Assembly: GCA_028688905.1 (NCBI GenBank)
Contig: JAQTXH010000001.1
Span: forward strand, 1,253,512 to 1,317,511
Direction: 5' to 3'
Source of the DNA: Acidiphilium sp.
GTDB taxonomy: Bacteria; Pseudomonadota; Alphaproteobacteria; Acetobacterales; Acetobacteraceae
Length of the DNA stretch: 64,000 nucleotides
In this document: in pieces, positions 52,743-61,640 of the stretch
Layout of the letters: every line of letters begins with the position of its first letter
How positions within the stretch are numbered: position 1 is the first letter of the stretch
Program-made: the position numbers and the translations under genes
The notes under the pieces: generated by a model
Seen by the model: only the letters and a program-made list of their open reading frames with translations
Told to the model about the DNA's origin: nothing
Database searches by the model: none

Positions 52743-53510
52743 CTACGCTTTCGGCTCCCCCCGAACCGCCACAATCCCCTGCCCCACGATCAAGGCCTCC
52801 GCCTCGGCGATCGCCGCATCCAGCGCCGCCTCATCGGTCCCCTTCGCCACGATCGCCACCCCGCTGCCGGTTTCGCGATAAAACGGATAACTGCCCAGAT
52901 CCAGCATCGGAAACCGTTCCTGAATCGCTGCCAACCCGGCGGCGATACTGCCTTCTTTCACCCCCATCCCATGCACCGCCCGCATCGAAATCGGCAGCCC
53001 CCGCCCCAGAACAGGTTCCAGAGCCATGAACATCGACTGCATGATCCGTGGCACGCCGGCCATGACATGAACATTCCCGATCGAAAATCCCGGTGCGATC
53101 GTCATGCTGGTCGGAATCGGCACGGCCCCCCGCGGCAGCGTCGCCATCCGCCGCCGCGCCGCATTGAAATTCTCGGCACCAAGATGCCGCTCCATCGCAT
53201 CCCAGGTCGGCTGATGCTTCTCCCACGGCACCCCGAACGCGGCGGCGATGCACGCGGAGGTAATATCGTCATGCGTCGGCCCGATGCCGCCGGTGGTGAA
53301 CAGATTATCGTAGGACGCCCGCAACTCGTTCACCGCCCGCACGATCCGCTCCGGCACATCCGGCACCACCCGCACCTCCTCCAGCTTGTGGCCCAGCGCC
53401 GCGAGGTGCCCGGCCAGAAATTTCACATTGATATCCTGAGTCCGACCCGACAAAATTTCATTGCCGATAATCAAAATCGCAGCGGTCGGATTAGCCTTGT
53501 CGCTCATCAC
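52743..53510 (-). CDS. CinA-like MoaB/molybdopterin-binding domain protein
   Basis: A 255-residue protein corresponding to the N-terminal half of CinA (COG1058), without the C-terminal nicotinamide-nucleotide amidohydrolase domain. Visible features are AAILIIGNEILSGRTQDINV, NLFTTGGIGPTHDDITSACIAAAFG, TLPRGAVPIPTSMTIAPGFSIGNVHVMAGVPRIMQ and PFYRETGSGVAIVAKG. Stand-alone versions are common in alphaproteobacteria and may act as ADP-ribose pyrophosphatases. The start is 4 bases from the end of the GNAT-Nudix gene, so they form an operon. Confidence 0.9.
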   Translation of the reverse strand: MMSDKANPTAAILIIGNEILSGRTQDINVKFLAGHLAALGHKLEEVRVVPDVPERIVRAVNELRASYDNLFTTGGIGPTHDDITSACIAAAFGVPWEKHQPTWDAMERHLGAENFNAARRRMATLPRGAVPIPTSMTIAPGFSIGNVHVMAGVPRIMQSMFMALEPVLGRGLPISMRAVHGMGVKEGSIAAGLAAIQERFPMLDLGSYPFYRETGSGVAIVAKGTDEAALDAAIAEAEALIVGQGIVAVRGEPKA

Positions 53511-53514
53511 ACCC

Positions 53515-54501
53515 TCACAGAAAATCGCGCAGCAACGGAATCAACGGCCGATCCGCCGGCGGCATCGGGTATTCCTCCAACCGCGCCGGATCGACCCAGG
53601 CCAACGCCTGCCCCTCGCGCGCTTCAGGCACCCCCACCCAGCGCCGGCACAAATACAGCGGCATCATCAAATGAAATTTTTCATAGCCGTGCGACGCAAA
53701 CGCAAACGGTGCCACATCCACCTGCCGCACCGTAATCCCCAATTCCTCGTCCAACTCCCGCACCAGCGCCGCCTCCGGCGTCTCGCCCGGAGCCAGCTTA
53801 CCGCCCGGAAACTCCCACAACCCCGCCAACTTCTTCCCCGCCGGCCGCCGGGCCAACAATATTTTCCCGGTCTTGTCGATCAACGCACACGCCGCCACCA
53901 GCAGCAACGGCTTCGCCGCGTCACTCACAACAGTCCCAACCGTCGCCGGCTCCCGAAACGCCAGCGCCTCGCGCGTAATCGCAAAATGCCGAACCGCCTG
54001 GCGTGTCCCTGGACGGCTGATGAATTTTTCATGCCCGGTCCCCGTCTCGACAAATCCCGCCCGCCGCAGCACCGCCAGCGAGGCCGCGTTATCAGCGGCC
54101 ACCGTCGCAACCACCGTATTGATCGCCAGTTCGGCAAACCCCCATCGCAGCATCTGCAACACCGCCTGCCGCCCATGCCCCCGCCCCCAAACCCGCCGCG
54201 CGACCCAGTAGCCCAGCGCCGCGGTATCGCCCGATTTATCCGGCCGCACGCCCGCGCACCCGATCATCGCCCCCTCCGCACCGGTAATCGCGAACTGATA
54301 GGCCCGCCCAGCCGCCCGATCCGCTATCGCCGCGTCGATCCAGTCCCGCGCGAGTGGTTCGGGATACGGAAACGGCGCTTCGGGCAACAAGCGGCAGATT
54401 TCCCAGTCGTTGATCAACTGATGCATCCGTACCGCGTCGCCGGCTTCGAGCGGGCGCAGCGACGTGGCGGCGAGGTGATCAGGCAAGGGCAGATCAGACA
54501 C
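53515..54501 (-). CDS. Fused GNAT acetyltransferase and Nudix (MutT-like) hydrolase
   Basis: A two-domain 328-residue protein. Residues ~10-165 are a GNAT domain of the RimJ/RimL type: TSLRPLEAGDAVRMHQLIND, LGYWVARRVWGRGHGRQAVLQML (acetyl-CoA loop) and NAASLAVLRRAGFVETG. Residues ~190-328 are a Nudix domain, with the Nudix box in GGKLAPGETPEAALVRELDE followed by ELGI, fitting GX5EX7REUXEEXGU. GTG 54501 is chosen because CAGGAG lies just upstream and the longer frame is a shadow of the divergent proA region. The Nudix half may clean oxidised nucleotides; the acetyl acceptor is unknown. Confidence 0.88.
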   Translation of the reverse strand: MSDLPLPDHLAATSLRPLEAGDAVRMHQLINDWEICRLLPEAPFPYPEPLARDWIDAAIADRAAGRAYQFAITGAEGAMIGCAGVRPDKSGDTAALGYWVARRVWGRGHGRQAVLQMLRWGFAELAINTVVATVAADNAASLAVLRRAGFVETGTGHEKFISRPGTRQAVRHFAITREALAFREPATVGTVVSDAAKPLLLVAACALIDKTGKILLARRPAGKKLAGLWEFPGGKLAPGETPEAALVRELDEELGITVRQVDVAPFAFASHGYEKFHLMMPLYLCRRWVGVPEAREGQALAWVDPARLEEYPMPPADRPLIPLLRDFL

Positions 54502-54620
54502 GGGACTCCTGACGTTCAAATTGTGGGGCGGCTCTCCGATACCAAGTCCCGCTCCGTGCCGGAAGGGCGGCGGCGTTCTGGATGGTTGATTTGCGCGCGG
54601 GTCAGGCGCAATTCTGGCGG

Positions 54621-55871
54621 ATGGACACGCCGATCGACCCGCACGCAACCGCACTGCGTTCCGCCGCCGAAGCCGCCCGCGCCGCCGCGCGCACACTGGG
54701 CGGGGCAAGTGCTGATCAACGCAATGACGCCCTGCATTATGCCGCCGCCGCGATCCGCCGGAATGGTGCTGCGATACTCGCCGGCAACGAGCGGGATGTC
54801 GCCGCGTTCACTGGCACCGCCGCCTTCCGTGACCGACTGCTGCTCACCCCGCCCCGGGTCGAGGCAATGGCGGCGGGCGTCGAAACCGTCGCCTCCCTGC
54901 CCGACCCGCTGGGCGCACCGCTGGCGGAATGGACCCGGCCGAACGGTCTGGTCATCCGCCGCGTCCCACAGCCGATCGGGGTGATCGGCATGATCTACGA
55001 AAGCCGCCCCAATGTCGGCGCGGATGCCGCGGCAATCTGCCTGAAATCGGGCAATGCGGTGATTTTGCGGGGTGGCTCGGAAAGCCAGCATTCGGCGCGG
55101 GCGATAAATGCTGCGATCAGCGAAGGATTGCGTGGGGCGGGATTGCCGGATTCCTGTGCCCAGATTGCGCCGACCACCGACCGGGGGTTTGTTGCGGCGA
55201 TGCTCACCGCGTCTGGTTTGATCGACCTGATTATTCCGCGCGGGGGAAAATCGCTGGTCGAGCGGGTGCAGCGCGAGGCGCGGGTGCCGGTGCTGGCGCA
55301 TGCGGAGGGGCTTAATCACACTTATATGCATGCTGAAGCGGATTTCGGCATGGCACGGGCGGTGCTGGCAAATGCGAAGATGCGGCGGACGGGGGTTTGC
55401 GGGGCGACGGAGACATTGCTGATCGATGCGGCGATTGCGCCGGAGTTGTTGCCGGTGCTGGTGGCGGATCTGGCGGCTCTGGGGTGTGAATGCCGGGGGG
55501 ATGCGCGGGCTTGCGCGATCGTGCCGATGGCAGAGGCGGCGTTCGATACCGAGTGGCTCGATGCGATCTTGTCGGTGGGGGTGGTCGATGGGTTGGCGGG
55601 GGCCTTGGCGCATATTGCGCTTCATGGGTCTTCGCATACCGATGCGATCGTGACCGGGAACGCGGAGGTTGCCGCGCGGTTTCTGGCGGGGATCGATAGT
55701 GCGGTGGGGTTGTGGAATGCCTCGACGCAGTTTTGCGACGGGGGGGAGTTCGGGTTCGGGGCGGAGATCGGGATTGCGACCGGGCGGATTCATGCGCGGG
55801 GGCCGGTGGGGCCGGCGCAGCTTACGACATTTCGATATCATGTATTGGGTACCGGCCAGGTGCGGCCCTGA
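54621..55871 (+). CDS. proA: Glutamate-5-semialdehyde dehydrogenase
   Basis: Reduces gamma-glutamyl phosphate in proline synthesis. The 416-residue product has PQPIGVIGMIYESRPNVGAD, KSGNAVILRGGSES, a catalytic Cys in RRTGVCGATETLLID, and ends with GRIHARGPVGPAQLTTFRYHVLGTGQVRP-type sequence, as usual. ATG 54621 is taken, though ATG 54582 is also open. proB is not in the window. Base composition changes inside the gene: C-rich on the plus strand before about 55.03 kb and strongly G-rich after. Confidence 0.93.
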   Translation: MDTPIDPHATALRSAAEAARAAARTLGGASADQRNDALHYAAAAIRRNGAAILAGNERDVAAFTGTAAFRDRLLLTPPRVEAMAAGVETVASLPDPLGAPLAEWTRPNGLVIRRVPQPIGVIGMIYESRPNVGADAAAICLKSGNAVILRGGSESQHSARAINAAISEGLRGAGLPDSCAQIAPTTDRGFVAAMLTASGLIDLIIPRGGKSLVERVQREARVPVLAHAEGLNHTYMHAEADFGMARAVLANAKMRRTGVCGATETLLIDAAIAPELLPVLVADLAALGCECRGDARACAIVPMAEAAFDTEWLDAILSVGVVDGLAGALAHIALHGSSHTDAIVTGNAEVAARFLAGIDSAVGLWNASTQFCDGGEFGFGAEIGIATGRIHARGPVGPAQLTTFRYHVLGTGQVRP

Positions 55872-55882
55872 TTGCTGATCCT

Positions 55883-56470
55883 TTGCCGCGATTTGGCGAT
55901 CGGCGGCGGCTGCGGGTCGGGTTGCTGGGGGGGAGTTTCAATCCGGCGCATGCGGGGCATTTGCATGTGGCGCGATCGGCGATGCGGGAATTGGGGCTGG
56001 ATCAGGTGTGGTTGCTGGTGTCGCCGGGGAATCCGCTGAAGTCGGGAATGGCGATGGCACCGATGGATCAGCGGCTCGCGTCGGCGCGGGGGATTGCGGA
56101 TGGGCGGCGGATTGTGGCGACGGCGATCGAGAGTTCGTTGGGGACGCGGTTTACGGCGGATACGGTGGCAGGGTTGCGGCGGCGGTTTCCGCGGGTGCGG
56201 TTTGTGTGGTTGATGGGGGCGGATAATCTGGCGCAGTTGCCGTTGTGGGATCGGTGGCGGGCGATTGTTCATGCGGTGCCGCTGGCGGTGTTGCCGCGAC
56301 CGGGGGAGACGCGGGCGGCGCTGGCGGGGCGGGCGGCTTGTGTGATGCGGCATGGGCGGATGCGGCCGCGGGGTCTGGTGGGGGGGCTGGGATGGGCATG
56401 GTTGCCAGTGCGTGAAAATCCGCTATCAGCCACTGCGTTGCGTGCATTGTCATCAGGAGAGAGATCATAA
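55883..56470 (+). CDS. nadD: Nicotinate-nucleotide adenylyltransferase
   Basis: Makes nicotinate adenine dinucleotide in NAD synthesis. The core motif VGLLGGSFNPAHAGHLHVARSAM is present, with later VWLLVSPGNPLKSG and FVWLMGADNLAQLPLW. The C terminus has the ISSTAIR equivalent as LSATALRAL. No ATG or GTG lies near the core. TTG 55883 is the best candidate; ATT 55871 and CTG 55868, touching the proA stop, are alternatives, so the 5' end is uncertain by a few codons. The proA-nadD-rsfS-rlmH order is conserved in alphaproteobacteria. Confidence 0.88.
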   Translation: MPRFGDRRRLRVGLLGGSFNPAHAGHLHVARSAMRELGLDQVWLLVSPGNPLKSGMAMAPMDQRLASARGIADGRRIVATAIESSLGTRFTADTVAGLRRRFPRVRFVWLMGADNLAQLPLWDRWRAIVHAVPLAVLPRPGETRAALAGRAACVMRHGRMRPRGLVGGLGWAWLPVRENPLSATALRALSSGERS

Positions 56471-56505
56471 CCCGTCCGCCGAGCCGTAGTACGACCCCCC
56501 CTGCT

Positions 56506-56988
56506 GTGCCGCGCAAGCGGAAGGCGCCGGTGCCGGTCGAGATTGTGCCGAAGGTGCCTGGCTCGCCGCGCAAGAAGGCGGTGGTGGCCGGGCCGAAGCC
56601 GCGGGTGCGGAAATCGGCCGAGGGGTCGCCTGATCTGCTGGAGCGGATGCAGAAGGCGATCGTTTCGAGCCTGGAAGACGACAAGGCCGAGGAGATAGTG
56701 GCGCTGGATTTAGCCGGGCGGGCGAGTTTTGCCGATCGGATGGTGATTGCGACGGGGTTGGCGGATCGGCAGATTGCGGCGATGGCGACGCATTTGATCG
56801 AGAAGCTGGCGGAGCTGGGGATCAAGCGGGTGCAGACCGAGGGGGCTTCCGGGTCGGACTGGGTTCTGGTGGATGCGGGGGACATTGTGGTTCATTTATT
56901 CAAGGCGGAGGCGCGGGCGATGTATGCGCTGGAGAAGATGTGGGGGCCTGATCTGGACGAGCCGGTGTTGGACGCGCCTGAGGTTTAA
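56506..56988 (+). CDS. rsfS: Ribosome silencing factor RsfS
   Basis: RsfS binds uL14 on the large subunit and blocks subunit joining during starvation. The 160-residue product begins at GTG 56506 with a basic, Pro-rich ~40-residue extension, then the RsfS domain: ERMQKAIVSSLEDDKAEEIVALDLAGRASFADRMVIATG, HLIEKLAELGI, EGASGSDWVLVDAGDIVVHLF and EKMWGPD. The long N-terminal tail is not part of the core, so the true start might be internal. The stop overlaps the rlmH ATG (TAATG). Confidence 0.92.
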   Translation: MPRKRKAPVPVEIVPKVPGSPRKKAVVAGPKPRVRKSAEGSPDLLERMQKAIVSSLEDDKAEEIVALDLAGRASFADRMVIATGLADRQIAAMATHLIEKLAELGIKRVQTEGASGSDWVLVDAGDIVVHLFKAEARAMYALEKMWGPDLDEPVLDAPEV

Positions 56989-57434
56989 TGCGGCTGGTTG
57001 CGGTCGGGCGGGAGAGTTCCGGGCCGGCGCAGGAGTTGTTTGTTCGGTATGCGAAGCGGGTTGGGCTTGAGCTGATCGCGCTGGCGGATGGGGTTGGGAG
57101 TCCGGGCGAGATCAAGCGGCGGGAAGCCGCGGCTATTTTGGGGAAAATCGCGGGGTCTGATTTCGTCGTCGTGCTCGATGAGGGCGGGGTGATGCCTGAC
57201 AGTGTGGGGTTTTCGCGGCTGTTTGCGGGGTGGGCGGAGCGCGGGCGGGTGGTTTTCGTGATCGGCGGGGCCGAGGGGCTGGATGGGGCGGTTCTGGCGC
57301 GGGCGGGGGTTGTGGTTTCGCTGGGGAGGCTGACGTTGCCGCATATGCTGGCGCGGGTGGTTCTGGTGGAGCAGTTGTATCGGGCGAAATGTATTCTGGC
57401 GGGACACCCTTATCACCGGGCCGGGCGGCCCTGA
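56988..57434 (+). CDS. rlmH: 23S rRNA (pseudouridine(1915)-N3)-methyltransferase
   Basis: A SPOUT-class methylase of 148 residues. The knot motifs are VFVIGGAEGLDGAVLARA and the C-terminal LGRLTLPHMLARVVLVEQLYRAKCILAGHPYH, both diagnostic of RlmH. It is translationally coupled to rsfS. It ends the proA-nadD-rsfS-rlmH group. Confidence 0.95.
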   Translation: MRLVAVGRESSGPAQELFVRYAKRVGLELIALADGVGSPGEIKRREAAAILGKIAGSDFVVVLDEGGVMPDSVGFSRLFAGWAERGRVVFVIGGAEGLDGAVLARAGVVVSLGRLTLPHMLARVVLVEQLYRAKCILAGHPYHRAGRP

Positions 57435-57480
57435 TATTTGTTGCGATATCGTAACTAATTGGGTGTGGGCGGGTGGTGGT

Positions 57481-58101
57481 TCAGGCGTGGGTGGTTCGGG
57501 GTTTGATCCAGGGTGGCCAGAAGCGGTTGCCGGGGGCGAAGGGGGTTGGGCGCGGGAGGATGCCGTTATTTGGGGGTTCGGGTGGTTTGGGGGGTTTGGG
57601 GCGTTTGGGGCGGGGTGATCGGGTGGGGGTGATGTCGCTATCGAGGTAGAGGCTGCGGGGGCGGGCGAGGCCGAGGCTGTGGCAGAGGGGGCGGAGGATG
57701 CGCCCGATGGTGGGGTTTGCCGCGATCAGGGTGGTCATTGCCGGGTCATCGAGGAGGAAGGCGAGTTCGGCGCGTGCGAGGGAGGGACCGGCGAGGATGC
57801 CGGTGATGTTCTGGCCGAGCCAGTTGAAGGCGGTGGGCAGGCGGTATTCGGCTTGGAAGAGGGGTTCGGGGGTTGGTTTGCGGGGGCTTGTGCGCGGGCG
57901 CGGGGCGCGGGGGCCGCGGGCGATGAGGCGGTTGAATCGCTGCGACAGGCGGCAGAAACGCGCCCACATGATGAGGATGAGGGGCCAGGCGATGCCCTGC
58001 TCGCGCCCCTGAACGATGATGCACCGGCACAGGTAGGCCATGATCGTTTTGAAACGATCGGTAGGCGTCGCGTCGGGTGGGTAGGGGGTCCAGGGCAACA
58101 T
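57481..58101 (-). CDS. Hypothetical protein with conserved-looking core
   Basis: I do not recognise this 206-residue protein. An N-terminal helical region (FKTIMAYLCRCIIVQGREQ, ILIMWARFCRLSQRFNRLIA) is followed by a Pro/Arg linker, a central compact segment (LPTAFNWLGQNITGILAGPSLARAELAFLLDD and IGRILRPLCHSLGL) and a C-terminal tail very rich in Pro, Lys and Arg. There is no signal peptide; the N-terminal helix could be membrane-associated. The codon pattern is native. It is convergent with rlmH and lies just before the glycan region. A spurious ORF is possible but unlikely given the structured centre. Confidence 0.6.
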   Translation of the reverse strand: MLPWTPYPPDATPTDRFKTIMAYLCRCIIVQGREQGIAWPLILIMWARFCRLSQRFNRLIARGPRAPRPRTSPRKPTPEPLFQAEYRLPTAFNWLGQNITGILAGPSLARAELAFLLDDPAMTTLIAANPTIGRILRPLCHSLGLARPRSLYLDSDITPTRSPRPKRPKPPKPPEPPNNGILPRPTPFAPGNRFWPPWIKPRTTHA

Positions 58102-58185
58102 CGCGCGGAGATAAGCACGATGGGCGGGGGGGTGAGAAAGGGGTTTGTTTATGGTTTGTTCGGCAACCCAGATCGGTGGGGCCGC

Positions 58186-59565
58186 TCAGTCGGGAAGGCC
58201 GAAGACTTCGATTTCATCGAGATGCAATGCGCCGTGGCCGACCAACTGGATGCGGCAGTAGCGCGCACGCGGGGGCATCGGGAAATCGAAATGGTAGGGG
58301 GTTCCGTCCGCGCCGCCGAACGGCGCGTTATCGAGTTTGGTGGCGACGAGGCTCCAGTTTGTCTGATCGGATGATATGAGGATTGCGAGATTGGTGCATT
58401 GATCGCGCGCGCCAAGGAAATTGTGGATGGTTACGCGTTCGATCCGGCAGATGTTTTCGAGATCGACCTGCCAGTATGGATCGAGTTCCTCGGCGGTCCA
58501 AAAACCGTATCCCCCGCCTATATTTCCGTTATTCCCACCTCGTGCATCTTCGAATGTTTGGGTAGACCGTGAGTAGGCCGAGACCGAAGACTGGTCTGAC
58601 GAACAGCCGATCGAAATGTTGAAAAAGGATGCCGTATCGAGCCAGCCGTTTGCGAGCGCAAAGCGGACAAATTCGGGGAGGCGACTTCGGGTCTTACGGT
58701 TAAATCCGTCAAATAATCCCTTTACATACTCGCTTGGTAAATAGTATTGTAACTGCTTACTCAGCTCAGAATTTTGATCAAATATATCCGCAGGGTCATC
58801 AAAATCCATCCGCTTCGAAATAAAACGTTTTCCAGATAAAACAGGGTGAACGATGCTTTCTGGTTCTGACGATCTTGGATCACATAAATGAAGAGGAGTT
58901 CCGAATACATAATACGGAAGTTTCACAAAATTTCTTAGCTCTTCAATTTGCGCGTCTTGCATTTCTTTAATTGCTGAGGGCACAAACCCCTCGCAAAATG
59001 GCCATGAAACAACATCCGATAAGCCAGCGCTAACGTTGTTTGCGATATTTAAACGCCGTTGATACATATAATCAACAGCACGTGGCGAGACAAACAATGC
59101 GTGTATCATCGCCTGCATGCGGATTTCAAAATGCGGCTCGATAGAATGAAAGAAATGCCAATTCGGCTCGACTTCATGTATGTCGTGCGCAACCAAATCT
59201 GCATGTCCAGATTCAATTGCATTAAATATCGGCGTCAAGTTAGCTGTTACAGAAACATCGAATTCGATCATTCCATATGCAGTTGCGTTCGGAAACGCAG
59301 CCCGCATTCTATATAATGGATATTCACCGTTATACCAAAGCGTATTTCCAACTGGATAATCTGGTAGACCAATATCAGAGAAGTCACTACTATGGGCAAG
59401 TTTTTCGAAGCTATTAGTCTCCAAAATGCCATTTGTTTCATCAGCTATGATGATAAAACGCGCGTGTGGGGCAGCCGCTAACATTCTCCGCGCCAATAGC
59501 TCGATTTGAGCATCCCAGACATGCGTGCGGAATGCCAACACGGCCTTACTATCACTATTCGACAT
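58186..59565 (-). CDS. Glycosyltransferase-like protein with C-terminal discoidin (F5/8 type C) domain
   Basis: A 459-residue cytosolic protein without signal peptide. Residues ~1-285 resemble a glycosyltransferase-like domain: FIIIADETNGIL, a YGMIEFDVSVTANL segment with a DxD-like acidic patch, and Trp/His-rich loops. Residues ~295-459 are a discoidin fold, with FFNISIGCSSDQSSVSAYSR, TAEELDPYWQVDLENICRIERVTIHN and a terminal RYCRIQLVGHGALHLDEIEVFG. The first part is AT-rich and the discoidin part GC-rich like the chromosome, with the change near 58.70 kb. The glycosyltransferase reading is tentative; the discoidin reading is firm. Confidence 0.72.
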   Translation of the reverse strand: MSNSDSKAVLAFRTHVWDAQIELLARRMLAAAPHARFIIIADETNGILETNSFEKLAHSSDFSDIGLPDYPVGNTLWYNGEYPLYRMRAAFPNATAYGMIEFDVSVTANLTPIFNAIESGHADLVAHDIHEVEPNWHFFHSIEPHFEIRMQAMIHALFVSPRAVDYMYQRRLNIANNVSAGLSDVVSWPFCEGFVPSAIKEMQDAQIEELRNFVKLPYYVFGTPLHLCDPRSSEPESIVHPVLSGKRFISKRMDFDDPADIFDQNSELSKQLQYYLPSEYVKGLFDGFNRKTRSRLPEFVRFALANGWLDTASFFNISIGCSSDQSSVSAYSRSTQTFEDARGGNNGNIGGGYGFWTAEELDPYWQVDLENICRIERVTIHNFLGARDQCTNLAILISSDQTNWSLVATKLDNAPFGGADGTPYHFDFPMPPRARYCRIQLVGHGALHLDEIEVFGLPD

Positions 59566-61640
59566 AGCTGCCTATCACCATCTCTCGGCTTTTCGGTATA
59601 CTGGACCGTCCAATACGACCCCAAACTGACTCTATGATGACCCCTTTCCTGAAAACAGTCTACCTTAAGGCGTAAAGTCCGCGTCGTAGCGACAGGAAAA
59701 CACGCTATTGACCTATCTTCTGACGACTTGCATCTTGCACTATACGCCACTATCGTCTGAGTAACGCCAATTTCACTTCTTTAAACCCTTTCAAATAAGG
59801 TTCGGATGCCTGTGTCTCTTCCAAATGAAATCTCAAAGTTGCGGCTCGGAATCTCAATAACAACCTTTAATCGTTGTGATGACGTTCTAAAATTAGTTCG
59901 CAAGATACGGGAGATGACGAGCAATCCTTACGATCTCGTGATTTGTGATGATGGGTCAACGGATGGAACGGTAGAACTTCTTCGCGCCCAAGGTGAAACA
60001 GTCGTTGGTGGCACCAACCGTGGCATAGCGTGGAATAAAAACCGCGGCATCTTTTATCTTACGAATATTGCGCGTTGTGATGTCATCCTTCTTATAGATG
60101 ACGATGTGAGCCCTATTCAGTTTGGATGGGAGCGCGAGTGGATCGAAGCAGCATGGCGTTATGGGCATGTAAACAATTCCCCACCGGAATTTCGGAGTTC
60201 TGTTCTTTGCGGGGCAGAGACTGCTTCCGATCCGGGTCTAGCTACTGCCATTTCCGGCTGGGCGTATGCTTTTAGCAGAATTGCATTATCAACAATAGGA
60301 TATTTGGATTTGAGGTTCGGTCGATATGGGCATGAGCATTCAGATTTCTCGTTCCGGGCCGTCCGCGCCGGATTCGGGGGAATCATCTTCCCGCACCAGC
60401 ACGGGAGTATGACGTCATTTTTCGTGATTAGCGGTGGGCTTTCTGCTGTTCCGTCAATATCATCCGGCTCTCGCGAAGAACTGGAAATTAATGGACGTCT
60501 GTTAGGCGAACTTGGTAACGAACCGGTCTATCGACATGCATGGCGTTCCGATGAAGAGATGAAAACATTCTTGGGTGAATTTATTGCCGTTGACCCTAAT
60601 TCGATATATGGACGGCAGGATGAAAATAAATTTGATGCGGAGACCTATCTAACTCTAAATCCTGATGTTCGCTCTGCTGGCTTTGACGCGTTTGAACACT
60701 ATATCACCTTTGGTCGCCGAGAAAAGCGCGTCTTTATATAAAACATATACCACTTACATTTCGATTATTTCCAGTTTTGCGTGACAGTCATACCAAGTTA
60801 AATGAGCGTTTTTTCGTGAATCAGACCATTTGTTTTCAAACTCTTCTATCGTGAGCCATTCGTCATTTCCTAGATCGCGTCCAAACGGGCCAGATGAGTG
60901 AAAAAATTTGTGGTCATACACTTTGTTACCTTCAACTTGTTCATGAGTTATCGTAAAGCCATTAGCTTTGTTCTGGTCTACAAGCATAAATCTTTTGTAT
61001 CCTAGGGCCGATAGCTGTCTAACCGGTTCGATTTTGTGGCACTCTATCGATATAAAATCAGGCAATTTCTTTTTTAAATCTATACTTGACAAAAATGCCT
61101 CTTCATTTCCTTCTATATCCACTTTAAGATAATAAGGTGTGCCGTGTCGCTCTACAAGCGTATTCCAATCAATAGTACAAACTCTAAATGTCTCAAAATT
61201 ACTTTCACTAAACTCGATTCTATCTTTGAATAAGCCTGAAAGCCCTTGGTGATTATTATGGTGATAGAATTTTACGACTTCATTGTCCGTAGAACTAGCG
61301 GCAGCATTGTATATTACTAGCCGCCTCTCATTTATCTCATTCTCAAACCGCTCTAGTAGAGATTGAAATACTCTCGGGTCGGCTTCAACCCCTATCACTT
61401 TAAATCCTTTCTTCAAATAAAATTCAGTGTCGTTGCCTTCCGACATCCCGATATCAAAAATCAAACCAAATGGTTCTTGCTTTTGCTCAATTGCGTACTC
61501 ATTTTGATTTTTCACAGCGTTACTATCTACTACAATCTTCATAATTGCAGTTATTGCTGGCAAGTACCTTTTAGCAAGATCATCAAACACATCATTTCTA
61601 TCATAAGATTCGAACTCTGAGTCCTCTCGTGATGTGTCAT
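58700..61640. other. AT-rich accessory island within the glycan region
   Basis: Composition falls sharply here. Sample 60-base rows are about 40% GC at 61261 and similarly low at 58741, while the rest of the window is about 60-65%. The island holds the N-terminal part of the discoidin gene, the whole family-2 glycosyltransferase gene, and the FkbM half of the 522-residue gene. Both edges lie inside ORFs. The gap 59566-59805, between divergent genes, shows no clear promoter consensus. Confidence 0.75.
59806..60741 (+). CDS. Family 2 glycosyltransferase
   Basis: A 311-residue GT-A enzyme: LGISITTFNRCDDVLKLVRK at the start, LVICDDGSTDGTVELL, and the metal-binding DDD in ILLIDDDVSPIQFGWE, then an acceptor region with YLDLRFGRYGHEHSDFS. 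After the catalytic domain a short C-terminal module reads FDAETYLTLNPDVRSAGFDAFEHYITFGRREKR. This YLxxNPDV...HYxxxGxxExR pattern recurs at the ends of many surface-glycan proteins. It is AT-rich and divergent from the discoidin gene. The sugar is unknown. Confidence 0.87.
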   Translation: MPVSLPNEISKLRLGISITTFNRCDDVLKLVRKIREMTSNPYDLVICDDGSTDGTVELLRAQGETVVGGTNRGIAWNKNRGIFYLTNIARCDVILLIDDDVSPIQFGWEREWIEAAWRYGHVNNSPPEFRSSVLCGAETASDPGLATAISGWAYAFSRIALSTIGYLDLRFGRYGHEHSDFSFRAVRAGFGGIIFPHQHGSMTSFFVISGGLSAVPSISSGSREELEINGRLLGELGNEPVYRHAWRSDEEMKTFLGEFIAVDPNSIYGRQDENKFDAETYLTLNPDVRSAGFDAFEHYITFGRREKRVFI

